A DNA stretch of 64,000 nucleotides. Origin: Gemmataceae bacterium. Its GTDB lineage: Bacteria > Planctomycetota > Planctomycetia > Gemmatales > Gemmataceae. This document shows, one piece after another, positions 44,655 to 52,666 of this stretch. Location of the stretch: contig SIAJ01000008.1 in the NCBI GenBank assembly GCA_009691845.1, positions 1 to 64,000 on the forward strand. Reading direction: 5' to 3'. Below the pieces are notes generated by a model. The model was not told the origin of the DNA. It ran no database searches and worked only from the letters and a program-made list of their open reading frames with translations. The position numbers and the translations under genes were made by a program. Position 1 is the stretch's first letter, and each line of letters begins with the position of its first letter.

Positions 44655-44721
44655 ATGAACGATGAATGATGAATTGAAAGGCGATCAATCCCGTGTCTTT
44701 CATTCATCATTCATCGTTCAT
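44655..44721. repeat. heptamer hairpin with perfect 20-bp arms
   Basis: Left arm ATGAACGATGAATGATGAAT (44655-44674) is the exact reverse complement of 44702-44721. A further GAAAG/CTTTC pair extends the stem past one unpaired T. The loop contains the likely GTG start (44693) of the next gene, and the right arm encodes its N-terminus. It begins five bases after the stop of the oxidoreductase. Confidence 0.85.
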
Positions 44722-45262
44722 CGTTCAGCATTCCATTCGCTCGGCCTGGACTAGCCTGACCGACGAGCAACTCCTTTCTCAGTGCGAAGTCGACACCTAT
44801 CGAGCCAGCGGCCCAGGCGGGCAGAAGCGGAATAAGACCAGCTCGGCCGTGCGGCTCAGGCACATCCCGAGCGGTATGCTTGTGATCGCGGAAGAGAGCC
44901 GTTCGCAACACGAGAACAAGGCCAAGGCCCTCAAACGCGTGCGCTGCGCTTTGTTTCTCGAACTTCGCGAGACCATTTCCGCTGAGTCGCTGAATCCAGA
45001 ATCGATCGCAGCACTGCCGGAATATTCTTCGTCACGCGCTGCCGATGGTCGGCTTCATCTGGGCGTGAAGAACCCCCTGTTTTGGTCGACGGCGGGCGTC
45101 GTTCTCGATGTGTTGGTCGCGGTCGAGGCGAGAGTCAGCGAGGCGGCCACGCTTCTCGGTATCTCGACCGGAAACCTGATCGACTTCCTGGAAACGGACC
45201 CAAAAGTGTGGCAGACGGCCAACCAATGGCGTTCGCGATTCGGGCAGAAGCCGCTACGATAA
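44693..45262 (+). CDS. release-factor-like peptidyl-tRNA hydrolase domain protein (ArfB/PrfH class)
   Basis: 189 residues. The catalytic GGQ lies in [20 protein letters not shown] (about 38-57), followed by the RF-1 fold stretch [20 protein letters not shown]. There is no codon-recognition domain, so it should act like ArfB-type ribosome rescue factors, hydrolysing peptidyl-tRNA on stalled ribosomes. A second, helical half ([20 protein letters not shown]-like region, [17 protein letters not shown]) is typical of planctomycete members. The start is unusual: no ATG lies in frame, and the GTG at 44693 is in the loop of a heptamer hairpin, so the first ~14 residues ([13 protein letters not shown]) are repeat-derived. 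A later non-standard start is possible. Confidence 0.82.
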   Translation: MSFIHHSSFIVQHSIRSAWTSLTDEQLLSQCEVDTYRASGPGGQKRNKTSSAVRLRHIPSGMLVIAEESRSQHENKAKALKRVRCALFLELRETISAESLNPESIAALPEYSSSRAADGRLHLGVKNPLFWSTAGVVLDVLVAVEARVSEAATLLGISTGNLIDFLETDPKVWQTANQWRSRFGQKPLR

Positions 45263-45272
45263 CAACCGGCGA

Positions 45273-45758
45273 ATGAAACACAGACCACCGCAAGGCATGG
45301 CCCGTCCCTACTTCTTCTCCTGGATCGATCCGCCCCTCTTGGCGGCGCACGCCTGGCCCAATGGTCCAGAGGAGTTGAAAGGCCTGCGCGAAGCGGGTGT
45401 GGACATTCTGATCACGCTAACGGAAGAGTTGCTACCGCGTTCGTGGATCGACGGGGCCGGCCTGATGAGCGTTCACGTGCCGATCCCGGATATGGATGCC
45501 CCCGGCATCGATCAGATCGAGCAAGTGATGGCTGTTATTCGGAAGGCCAGGAACTCGAACATGGGCGTTGCGGTCCACTGTCTGGCGGGCATGGGACGAA
45601 CGGGAACCATCCTCGCGGCTTACTTTGTGGACCAGGGAAACACGAGTACAGAGGCCATCCGCAAGGTTCGGGAACTGCGGCCGGGGTCGATCGAGGTGAG
45701 GGTTCAGGAAGAGGCAATTCGTACTTTCGAGCGGTTGCGACAGCAATCGCGAGGCTGA
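45273..45758 (+). CDS. dual-specificity/tyrosine phosphatase family protein
   Basis: 161 residues from the ATG at 45273; MARPYFF at 45297 is an alternative start. Active-site loop HCLAGMGRTGT (HCxxGxxR, Cys near residue 108), general-acid Asp in IPDMDAPG (about 77-80), and WIDPPLLAAHAWPNGPEELKGL at the N-terminus as in small cyclin-inhibitor-like/DUSP phosphatases. It removes phosphate from tyrosine or serine/threonine residues, or from small phosphorylated molecules, in the cytosol. It follows the release-factor-like gene by ten bases, probably in one transcript. The kinase at 57438 is the only Ser/Thr kinase in the window, but it is distant. Confidence 0.87.
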   Translation: MKHRPPQGMARPYFFSWIDPPLLAAHAWPNGPEELKGLREAGVDILITLTEELLPRSWIDGAGLMSVHVPIPDMDAPGIDQIEQVMAVIRKARNSNMGVAVHCLAGMGRTGTILAAYFVDQGNTSTEAIRKVRELRPGSIEVRVQEEAIRTFERLRQQSRG

Positions 45759-45911
45759 CCAATTCAGGATTCCCGGTCAATTTCTGGGCCTGCCCTTGTC
45801 GGAAGGCCCGCTTCTCCCCAAAATGCATCGGATACCATAAGGCAAACCTGTTGTCATGGTTTGAATAACGAGGCAGGAGTCGACACACCGGTTGGGCAAG
45901 CAGAGGCGCAT

Positions 45912-46181
45912 ATGACGATGCTGAAGGAACGGAAAACGGAAATCATTGGCCAGCACCGACGAGTTGAGAACGATAGCGGTTCTCCAGAGGTCCAGGTCGC
46001 GCTCCTAACCGAGCGAATCAATGGTCTGACCGAACACATGCGGGCCAATCAGAAGGACCACGCATCCCGTCGTGGGCTGCTGAAAATGGTCAGCCGTCGG
46101 TCCGATCTGCTGAAATACCTGCAGAACTCGGATCGTCCCCGCTACCTGGCGCTCATTCAGAAACTTGGACTGCGCAAATAA
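45912..46181 (+). CDS. rpsO: 30S ribosomal protein S15
   Basis: 89 residues from the ATG at 45912, exactly the usual S15 length; in-frame codons back to 45861 are rejected. Family blocks: [25 protein letters not shown]-type [21 protein letters not shown] and [14 protein letters not shown]15 binds 16S rRNA near the three-way junction and nucleates assembly of the platform. It is followed by pnp, the conserved bacterial order, with a hairpin in the spacer. Confidence 0.98.
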   Translation: MTMLKERKTEIIGQHRRVENDSGSPEVQVALLTERINGLTEHMRANQKDHASRRGLLKMVSRRSDLLKYLQNSDRPRYLALIQKLGLRK

Positions 46182-46186
46182 CCGCC

Positions 46187-46256
46187 AAGTCAAAAGGCAA
46201 AAGCGAGCAAGCGACACATCGAGTACGCTTGCTTTTCGCTTTCTACTTTTTACTTC
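46187..46256 (+). terminator. imperfect heptamer hairpin in the rpsO-pnp spacer
   Basis: AAGTCAAAAGGCAAAAGC (from 46187) plus GAGCAAGCG pairs imperfectly with CGCTTGCTTTTCGC (from 46227) plus TTTCTACTTTTTACTT, giving a long stem with small bulges; repeats of about seven bases are visible in both arms. It starts six bases past the rpsO stop. In Escherichia coli an RNase III hairpin in this same spacer controls pnp mRNA decay, so a comparable role is plausible here. Confidence 0.65.
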
Positions 46257-46309
46257 CCTCTCGAAGATCGTGGCTCGACTCCTGCCGCATCCATTGAGAG
46301 GACAATTCC

Positions 46310-48535
46310 GTGCAAGGAACCCGCGTTGAGTGCGCCCTGGGCGCTTCCACACTAAGTATCGAAACCGGTCGCTTGGCGAAACAAGCCGATGGCTCCGTCG
46401 TCGTCCGCATGGGCGACACCATGGTCCTGGTTGCCGCCGTTGAAGGAAACGCCCGTGACGGGGCCGACTTTTTCCCGCTGCAAGTCGAATATCGCGAACG
46501 AACCTATGCCGCGGGCAAGTTTCCCGGCGGCTACATCAAACGAGAGACGCGTCCCACCACCAAAGAGACGCTCACCTCCCGGCTCATCGATCGTCCCATC
46601 CGCCCACTGTTCCCCGCTGCTTTCTTCAACGAAGTGCAGGTGATGGCCACGGTCTTATCTGCGGACCAGCAGAACGACCCGGACATTCTGGGCATGATTG
46701 GCGCCAGTGCCGCGCTGCATGTCTCTCAGATGCCGTTCTCGAAGCCGACCGGAGCCGTCCGCGTTGGCCGTGTCGAAGGCCAGCTCATCATCATGCCGAA
46801 TCACACGGACATGGAGAACAGCGACCTCGACCTGATCGTGGCCGGCACCCGCGATGCGGTCTCGATGATCGAGGGCTTTGCACGGGAACTTTCCGAAGAG
46901 ATCATTTCCGAAGCCGTCGTGCTCGCTCATAAGGAGATCGTTCGCATTGTCGATTTGATCGAGGAACTGCGCACGAAAGCGGGACTCGGGAAAAAGGCAC
47001 CCCCGGCCGCCGCAAAGGCGAACCCGCTGGCGGATATCATGGCCGACAAGCACCTCGACGACCTGAAAACACGCAAGCTGACCAAGATCAAGCTGGACCG
47101 TTACGCGAAAGTCGACGAACTCAAGGCCCAGTTGAAAACGGAGTATCTTGGCGAAGGAACCAAGTACACCGCCCAGCAATTTGGCATGGCCTGGTCGGCT
47201 CTAGAAGAAAAAGCCTTCCGCGATCTCGCCTTGGCTGGAACTCGCCTCGACGGGCGGCAGTTCAAGGAAATTCGGCCTCTCGATTGCGAAGTCGGTGTAT
47301 TGCCAAGTACGCACGGGTCGGCCGTGTTTCAACGTGGCGAAACGCAGGCCTTAGTAGTCGTAACGCTGGGAACCGTTGCCGACGAGCAGAAGATGGAAGG
47401 TCTCGAAGGCATGTACAGCAAGAAGTTCATGCTCGACTACAACTTCCCGCCCTACAGCGTCGGCGAGTGTAAGCCAATTCGTGGCCCAGGTCGCCGCGAG
47501 ATCGGCCACGGCATGTTGGCGGAACGTTCGCTAAAGGCCGTCCTGCCGCTCACAGCCAAGTTCCCGTATACGATTCGACTCGTCTCGGAGATTCTTGAAT
47601 CGAACGGTTCGTCGTCGATGGCCTCCGTCTGCGGTGGCACACTCGCTCTCATGGACGCGGGTGTTCCGATTCGCCAGCCGGTTGCGGGCATCTCCATCGG
47701 CCTCGTGAAAGACGGCGACAAGTTCAGCTTGTTCACGGATATCCAGGGCGACGAAGATCATTTCGGCGACATGGACTTCAAGGTTGCCGGCACTCCGAAA
47801 GGCATCACTGGCATTCAGCTGGATCTTAAGATCGAGGGCATCGGCGAAGACATCATCGCGGCCGCACTGGCGCAAGCCAAAGAGGGCCGAATGCAAATCC
47901 TCAAGACGATGCTCAGTACGCTCAGCAAGCCGCGTGGCGAACTCAGCGAGAAGGCACCTCGGCTGTTGACGACGAAAATCAGCCCCGACAAGATCGGCCT
48001 GCTCATCGGGCCGGGTGGCAAGACCATCAAGGGCATTCAGGAGTCCACCGGAGCCAAGCTGGACGTGGACGACGACGGAACGGTTTATGTGGCCCACAGC
48101 AGTGCTGCGGGTGCCGAGGCCGCTCTGGCCAAGGTCGAGGCCCTGTGCGAAGAGGTCGTCGTCGGGAAAACCTACACGGGCAAGGTTGCCTCGATCAAGG
48201 ATTTCGGTGCCTTCATCGAAATCGTGCCCGGCAAGGATGGCTTGCTGCACATCAGCGAGATCGACCACTTCCGCGTCGCCCGCGTGGAAGACGTGCTGCG
48301 GATGGGCGATGTCATCGAGGTCAAAGTGATTGCGATCGACGATCAGAATCGCATCAAGCTTTCGCGCAAGGCCCTGATTGCTCCACCGGCCGGCGGCGGT
48401 GGGGATGAGGGCGGCGGAGGCGATTTCAACGACCGGCCACCACGGGATGATCGAGGCGGGGATCGTGGTGGCGACCGAGGCGGCGATCGGGGCGGTGACC
48501 GTGGCGGCCGAGGTCGTGGCGGTCCGCGCCGATAA
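46310..48535 (+). CDS. pnp: polyribonucleotide nucleotidyltransferase (PNPase)
   Basis: 741 residues from a GTG at 46310 with GAGAGGA about six bases upstream. Two RNase PH cores (first with MGDTMVLVAAVEGNARDGADFFPL and YIKRETRPTTKET; second with GTRLDGRQFKEIRPLDCEVG, RGETQALVVVTLG and FTDIQGDEDHFGDMDFKVAG), separated by the helical linker. A KH domain (KIGLLIGPGGKTIKGIQEST) and S1 domain (TGKVASIKDFGAFIEIVPGK) follow, then a Gly-Arg-Asp tail with five GGDR-type repeats. PNPase degrades RNA 3'-to-5' using phosphate and associates with the degradosome. The GDR-rich tail is not in the E. coli enzyme and may add RNA or protein contacts. Confidence 0.98.
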   Translation: MQGTRVECALGASTLSIETGRLAKQADGSVVVRMGDTMVLVAAVEGNARDGADFFPLQVEYRERTYAAGKFPGGYIKRETRPTTKETLTSRLIDRPIRPLFPAAFFNEVQVMATVLSADQQNDPDILGMIGASAALHVSQMPFSKPTGAVRVGRVEGQLIIMPNHTDMENSDLDLIVAGTRDAVSMIEGFARELSEEIISEAVVLAHKEIVRIVDLIEELRTKAGLGKKAPPAAAKANPLADIMADKHLDDLKTRKLTKIKLDRYAKVDELKAQLKTEYLGEGTKYTAQQFGMAWSALEEKAFRDLALAGTRLDGRQFKEIRPLDCEVGVLPSTHGSAVFQRGETQALVVVTLGTVADEQKMEGLEGMYSKKFMLDYNFPPYSVGECKPIRGPGRREIGHGMLAERSLKAVLPLTAKFPYTIRLVSEILESNGSSSMASVCGGTLALMDAGVPIRQPVAGISIGLVKDGDKFSLFTDIQGDEDHFGDMDFKVAGTPKGITGIQLDLKIEGIGEDIIAAALAQAKEGRMQILKTMLSTLSKPRGELSEKAPRLLTTKISPDKIGLLIGPGGKTIKGIQESTGAKLDVDDDGTVYVAHSSAAGAEAALAKVEALCEEVVVGKTYTGKVASIKDFGAFIEIVPGKDGLLHISEIDHFRVARVEDVLRMGDVIEVKVIAIDDQNRIKLSRKALIAPPAGGGGDEGGGGDFNDRPPRDDRGGDRGGDRGGDRGGDRGGRGRGGPRR

Positions 48536-48546
48536 TTTGTGATTCT

Positions 48547-48571
48547 CCCCCTCTCCGCTTCGGAGAGGGGG
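48547..48571. repeat. CTT-loop hairpin between pnp and the histidine kinase
   Basis: CCCCCTCTCCG (48547-48557), loop CTT, CGGAGAGGGGG (48561-48571), a perfect 11-bp stem with the same loop as at 28314 and 38868. It starts twelve bases past the pnp stop and ends eleven bases before the kinase ATG. It may therefore both close pnp mRNA and influence kinase translation. Confidence 0.75.
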
Positions 48572-48581
48572 GATCGAAGGC

Positions 48582-49286
48582 ATGACCATGAAATCCACCG
48601 ATCATCTCGCCGAAGTGGCCGAGCTGGCCGGTGGATTTATTCATGAAGTCAAGAACCACATCAGCACGCTCAATCTGAATTTGCAACTCCTGGCCGACGA
48701 CTTCGCCACTCCGGAAACGCCTCGCGAACGGCTCGCCAAAAAACGCATCGACCGTCTCAAGAACCAAAGCGAAAAGCTCGTCGAAGTTTCCAACGACTTT
48801 CTGCGCTTTGTGCGGACGCAGGAACTCCGCAAGGAGCCAACCCGTATCGACGACATTATCGACGAAATGGTCGATTTCTTCAGTCCCACGGCCAAGGCGG
48901 CGAACATCACGATTCATCTGTACGCCTCGCCGGGCCTGCCGCCGGTGAATCTCGATCGCGAGTTGTTCAAGCAAGCTTTGCTCAATCTCATGCTCAATGC
49001 CGAGCAAGCCATGCCGGAGGGCGGGCAGATCGTTTTGCAAACGCGAGCCGAGGGGGACTTCGTGTGTCTGGACGTCATCGATTCAGGCTGCGGCATGGAG
49101 AACGAAGAGATGCGGAAGATCTTTCGCCCCTTCCACACGACGAAACCCGGCGGGACGGGGCTGGGCCTGGCCATGACGCGCAAGATCATCCTGGCTCACG
49201 GCGGTGATATCGAAGTGCAGAGCGAGCCGGGCCACGGAACCAAGTTCACCACTCGATGGCCTAAAATCGTGGAAGCCATTCGTTGA
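48582..49286 (+). CDS. soluble histidine kinase, NtrB-like core only
   Basis: 234 residues; starts at 48582, or two codons later at 48588, where the GAAGG spacing is better. It has the dimerisation/phosphoacceptor helix FIHEVKNHISTLNLNLQLL with His near residue 21, then the ATP-binding domain: N box LLNLMLNAEQAMPEGG, G1 DVIDSGCGM, F box FRPFHTTKPGG and G2 GTGLGLAMTRK. There is no sensor, PAS or membrane domain, so signals must come from a partner protein. It would phosphorylate a response regulator, but none lies in the window. Its place downstream of rpsO-pnp could be co-transcription past the CTT hairpin. Confidence 0.92.
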   Translation: MTMKSTDHLAEVAELAGGFIHEVKNHISTLNLNLQLLADDFATPETPRERLAKKRIDRLKNQSEKLVEVSNDFLRFVRTQELRKEPTRIDDIIDEMVDFFSPTAKAANITIHLYASPGLPPVNLDRELFKQALLNLMLNAEQAMPEGGQIVLQTRAEGDFVCLDVIDSGCGMENEEMRKIFRPFHTTKPGGTGLGLAMTRKIILAHGGDIEVQSEPGHGTKFTTRWPKIVEAIR

Positions 49287-49290
49287 CCAG

Positions 49291-50112
49291 CTAACCCTTG
49301 GCCACCAGCCCAAAGATGGCAAGACCGAGCAAAATTCGGTAAACGATAAATCCGTAGGTCGAATAACGCTTGAGAAAGCCGATCAGCCAGGCAATCGAAC
49401 CGTAGCCAACGATTCCCGCGACCGTGGCACCGACAAGCAAGTTTCGCACATCCGCATCGCTTTGGAACAGTTCGTTCCGTTCCTTGTAAGCGTCGTACAG
49501 TCCGGCACCGAGGATACTGGGCAACGAGAGTAGAAATGAAAGCCTGGCTGCCGCAGGCCGAGAAAGCCCGGCGAACAAGCCTGCCGTGATGGTCACGCCG
49601 GACCGCGAGGCCCCTGGGATCAGGGCCAGAGTCTGAAACAGGCCAACCAGTATCGCGTCTCTCCAGGTAACTTGATTATTATCGCGGCCAGTTTTTCGTC
49701 GTGTGGTCAACTCCGCTGCGAGCAACAAGATCGAAAACGCAATCGCGGCGGCAGCAATCACCCACGAATCGTAGAGTGATTTCTTGATGAAGTCCTTGAA
49801 CGCGAACCCGCAAAGAACAACGGGAAGCGTGGCGAGCACCATCATCCAAAATAGCCGGGAGTCGGGTCTGGACGCAAACCGGCGCGCCCGCATGTCCGCG
49901 AGAACGGCCACGCACATTCGGTACAAGTCGGATCGGAAGTAAACGAAGACCGCAACCAGAGTGCCGAGCTGAATCGCGGTCGTGAAGGCATCGCGCGGAT
50001 TCGCATGGTCGAGAAGTTGGCGGGCGACCAGCAAGTGTGCCGTGCTGCTGATGGGCAGAAACTCGGTCAGGCCCTGGATGATTCCAAGCAGCACGGCTTC
50101 CCAGATCGACAT
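49291..50112 (-). CDS. uppP: undecaprenyl-diphosphatase
   Basis: 273 residues from the ATG at 50112, with GAGGA six bases upstream; a TTG/GTG-type start at 50130 is rejected. Polytopic BacA/UppP protein with the two signature loops EFLPISSTAHLLVAR (about 18-32) and PGASRSGVTITAGLFAG (about 160-176), which carry the catalytic Glu/Ser/Arg set, and about eight hydrophobic segments. It dephosphorylates undecaprenyl pyrophosphate to recycle the lipid carrier for cell-wall and surface glycans, and confers bacitracin resistance. It is the last gene of a minus-strand run with a GT2, a PLD protein and tadA. The polyprenyl link fits the GT2. Confidence 0.96.
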   Translation of the reverse strand: MSIWEAVLLGIIQGLTEFLPISSTAHLLVARQLLDHANPRDAFTTAIQLGTLVAVFVYFRSDLYRMCVAVLADMRARRFASRPDSRLFWMMVLATLPVVLCGFAFKDFIKKSLYDSWVIAAAAIAFSILLLAAELTTRRKTGRDNNQVTWRDAILVGLFQTLALIPGASRSGVTITAGLFAGLSRPAAARLSFLLSLPSILGAGLYDAYKERNELFQSDADVRNLLVGATVAGIVGYGSIAWLIGFLKRYSTYGFIVYRILLGLAIFGLVAKG

Positions 50113-50130
50113 GCGGTCCTCGCAGGGCAA

Positions 50131-50640
50131 TTACTTCTTCCCAAGTTTACGTTTCGCGGCGAAGAACTCAGAAAGGATCTCCGCACACCGATCCGCCATC
50201 ACACCGCCGATAACCTGGGCCCGGTGGTTCAAACGTGGATCGTTGGTGATCTGGTAAAGCGTCTCGCAGGCACCGGCCTTCTTGTCGGTTGCTCCAAATA
50301 CGACGTACGGCACACGCGCCTGAACGATGGCCCCGGCGCACATCGGGCATGGCTCCAGCGTGACGTACAGCACGCAATGCTCCAGCCGCCAGGAGGACAG
50401 GGCGGTTGCCGCCTGCGTCAGGGCGATCATCTCGGCGTGGGCTGTTGGGTCGTTGAGTTGCTCGCGTTGGTTGTGCGCCTGGGCGATGACCCCGCGTTCG
50501 AGCGAAACGATGACGGCACCGACGGGAACTTCGTCCTCCTCGGCCGCGATCGCGCCCTCTTCCAACGCCATCTGCATGTGCTGAAGATGAAAGGGATGAC
50601 GCGGATCGCTCAGAGCAAGATCGAACGGAAACTCCAGCAC
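50131..50640 (-). CDS. tadA: tRNA-specific adenosine deaminase
   Basis: 169 residues from a GTG at 50640 with GAGG five bases upstream; longer in-frame starts overlap the PLD gene. Cytidine/deoxycytidylate-deaminase fold with the zinc site TAHAEMIAL (His and proton-shuttling Glu) and PCPMCAGAI (two Cys). [15 protein letters not shown] and the C-terminal [13 protein letters not shown] are typical for TadA. It converts A34 to inosine in tRNA-Arg(ACG). Eighteen bases separate it from uppP and seven from the PLD gene, so all belong to one transcript. Confidence 0.94.
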   Translation of the reverse strand: MLEFPFDLALSDPRHPFHLQHMQMALEEGAIAAEEDEVPVGAVIVSLERGVIAQAHNQREQLNDPTAHAEMIALTQAATALSSWRLEHCVLYVTLEPCPMCAGAIVQARVPYVVFGATDKKAGACETLYQITNDPRLNHRAQVIGGVMADRCAEILSEFFAAKRKLGKK

Positions 50641-50647
50641 GCTAACC

Positions 50648-51100
50648 TCACATTCGTGCCCAGAGTTTTTCGAACCGTTCGCTGAACGCGGCAACCAGAA
50701 TTGGGTCGGCCGTGACGATCAGGTTCTCTTCGTTCTGCTCGCTGGCACTCCGCGTCCAGTTGAAGCTGCCATTGATCAATCGTCGGCCATCGAACAAGGC
50801 GAATTTATGATGCATGTGTGCGAGTTGGCCCACATCCACCTTGCAATCGACCCCGGCGGCGTGCAGTTCCTCAATGTCCGACCCCAGGTCGTGCGACTTG
50901 GCGTCGTCGGAGATGACCCGAACGCGCACGCCCCGAGCGTGTGCTCGGACGATGGCCTGCGTGATGCGATCGTCCGTGATCGTGAACACGCAAACAGCGC
51001 AAGAATCCTGCGCCTCGTTGAATTGGCGAAGCACTTCTTGGACACAAGCATGACCGGGGCTGAAGAATGCTTTTGCTGGCTCGATTGCGTTCGTACTCAC
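50648..51100 (-). CDS. single-HKD phospholipase D-like protein
   Basis: 150 residues from a GTG at 51100 preceded by GGGAGG; its first bases overlap the glycosyltransferase stop (GTGA). It carries one HKD motif, [20 protein letters not shown] (about 101-120), and [22 protein letters not shown] upstream, as in Nuc-type endonucleases and MitoPLD/Zucchini-like proteins, which dimerise to build one active site. It has no signal peptide or membrane segment, so it would be cytosolic. It could cleave nucleic acid or phospholipid phosphodiesters; the sequence does not decide. Confidence 0.88.
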   Translation of the reverse strand: MSTNAIEPAKAFFSPGHACVQEVLRQFNEAQDSCAVCVFTITDDRITQAIVRAHARGVRVRVISDDAKSHDLGSDIEELHAAGVDCKVDVGQLAHMHHKFALFDGRRLINGSFNWTRSASEQNEENLIVTADPILVAAFSERFEKLWARM

Positions 51101-51849
51101 GAAACACCTCCCGTTCTTCGGCTGGCCCGGCGTTCGATGCCTAGCATCGAACGCACGCCGAGATAGAGAATTGTCGCCATCGATCGGGCGGCTTCCTTGC
51201 CGTTCACCTTAGATTTTCCGGCCCGGCGATTTTCGAAAATAATCGGTGTCTCGCCCAGCGTACAGCCGGCCAGCTTGCAGCGAAAAAGCATTTCCTGCTG
51301 AAAGGAATAACCCCGCGAGACGATCAGGTCGAATCGCACCTGGCGAAGTTTCGAGACGCGGTAGCAGCGATAAGCCCCACTCGCATCGCGAACGCCCATG
51401 CGGAAGAAGAACCGGACCAGGCCGTTCACTGCTCGGCTGATTTTCTCGCGGATCACCGGCCAGTTTTCTGTGCCGCCACCGGCCACATATCGCGAGCCGA
51501 TCATTACATCCTGGCGGCTCATGCCCGCCAGCAAGGCGGGGATATATCGTGCCGGATGGCTGAAATCCGCGTCCATATTCAGGAGCAGGTCGTAGTTGTT
51601 CGACATGGCATATTTCATGGCCGCGACGATGGCCGTGCCCAGGCCAAGCTTGCCCGAACGGTGCAGGGCCCGGATCCGGGAGTCCTTGGCCGAGAGTTCG
51701 TCGACCAGTTTTCCCGTACCGTCCGGAGAATTATCGTCAACAACCAGCACATCCGCTTGCGGGGCGAATGCGTGAATTTCCTCGATTAAACGTGCGATAT
51801 TCTCGCATTCGTTATACGTGGCGACGGAGACCAGCAGACGAGTGTTCAT
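51097..51849 (-). CDS. family 2 glycosyltransferase, polyprenyl-phosphate mannosyltransferase (DPM1) type
   Basis: 250 residues from the ATG at 51849 (MNTRLLVSVATYNECENI); the ATG at 51861 with an upstream GAGG is a possible alternative and longer versions are rejected. Motifs: VVDDNSPDGTGKLV, LNMDADFSHPARYIP (metal-binding DAD), GSRYVAGGGTENWP, RDASGAYRCYRVSKL and the C-terminal FENRRAGKSKVNGKEAARS, all typical of polyprenol-monophosphomannose synthases lacking the C-terminal membrane domain. It likely transfers mannose or glucose from a nucleotide sugar to undecaprenyl or dolichyl phosphate. That fits the uppP gene at the end of the same unit. Confidence 0.92.
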   Translation of the reverse strand: MNTRLLVSVATYNECENIARLIEEIHAFAPQADVLVVDDNSPDGTGKLVDELSAKDSRIRALHRSGKLGLGTAIVAAMKYAMSNNYDLLLNMDADFSHPARYIPALLAGMSRQDVMIGSRYVAGGGTENWPVIREKISRAVNGLVRFFFRMGVRDASGAYRCYRVSKLRQVRFDLIVSRGYSFQQEMLFRCKLAGCTLGETPIIFENRRAGKSKVNGKEAARSMATILYLGVRSMLGIERRASRRTGGVS

Positions 51850-51917
51850 TCCGGCTTGCATTCCAGGGGACCTCGGTCCTATGCTGAACCCCAACTGATT
51901 CACGGGGCAATACTTCG

Positions 51918-52634
51918 ATGGCCACAACTTTTGTAATAGCGTGTCCGGACTGTTCCAAACAGGTGAAGGTGTCCGACGAGCACGTCGGCAAGCGCATTCG
52001 ATGTAAAGGATGCGACAAGATTTTCCCGGTGCAAGCGCCGACGGCGAAAGGTTCCGCCCCCAAGCCTTCCGCTCCAAAAGGGAAGGGCCCACCCGCTCCA
52101 CCAAAGACTAAAGCACCCGAAGGGAAGCCGCTACCCGAGCCGGAAACAAAACCGAATCCCAACGCCGACGAGGAAGACACCAACGACTATTCCTTGGCCC
52201 AGATCAACGATGGCATGCCGCGCTGCCCATTTTGTGCCAAGGAGATGTCAGCGGTCGACGCGAGAATCTGCCTGAACTGTGGCTACAACACGCGCACGCG
52301 ACAACGGCCGGTGGTGAAAACGGTTTACCAGCATACCGGTGTCGAAGTGTTCCTCTGGTGGCTCCCCGGGATTCTGACCGTTCTCTTCATGATCGGCTGT
52401 TTGGTTTGGTATCTCGTCTCCTGGATGATGATCGAAGATTGGATGGCGGAGAGCGTCTTTGAGGACGAGCCCGGTCCGCCACGTACCTACCTGGTCGGTC
52501 TGTCGCCAGGTGCCTTCCGCTTGTACCAAGGACTGCTGCTTGCTGGACTCTATGTGCCCTGTACAAGGTTCGTTATCAAGCGACTGGTGAAAGACAACAA
52601 GCCTAAAGAACGAAAGCTCGGAGAGGACGATTAG
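51918..52634 (+). CDS. double zinc-ribbon membrane protein
   Basis: 238 residues. First ribbon CPDCSKQVKVSDEHVGKRIR with CKGCDKIFPV (MJ0042-type). Then a Pro/Lys/Ala-rich linker, a second ribbon (CPFCAKEM and CLNCGYNTRTR), and two membrane segments (LWWLPGILTVLFMIGCLVWY, about 145-165; LYQGLLLAGLYVPCTRFVI, about 200-220). Both ribbons sit on one side, most likely the cytosol. This arrangement is common in planctomycetes and has no assigned function. It is divergent from the glycosyltransferase unit and 32 bases from comM. Confidence 0.85.
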   Translation: MATTFVIACPDCSKQVKVSDEHVGKRIRCKGCDKIFPVQAPTAKGSAPKPSAPKGKGPPAPPKTKAPEGKPLPEPETKPNPNADEEDTNDYSLAQINDGMPRCPFCAKEMSAVDARICLNCGYNTRTRQRPVVKTVYQHTGVEVFLWWLPGILTVLFMIGCLVWYLVSWMMIEDWMAESVFEDEPGPPRTYLVGLSPGAFRLYQGLLLAGLYVPCTRFVIKRLVKDNKPKERKLGEDD

Positions 52635-52666
52635 CCAGGATGGCAAGCGACTCGTGAGTTCCTTTC

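Noticed and set aside
43175-44710. 511-codon minus-strand open frame
   Set aside because: Antisense to the second Gfo/Idh gene and ends in the heptamer hairpin; no family motif.
48582-49286. Two-component system in the rpsO-pnp region
   Set aside because: Only the kinase is present; no response regulator lies nearby, so no pair is claimed.
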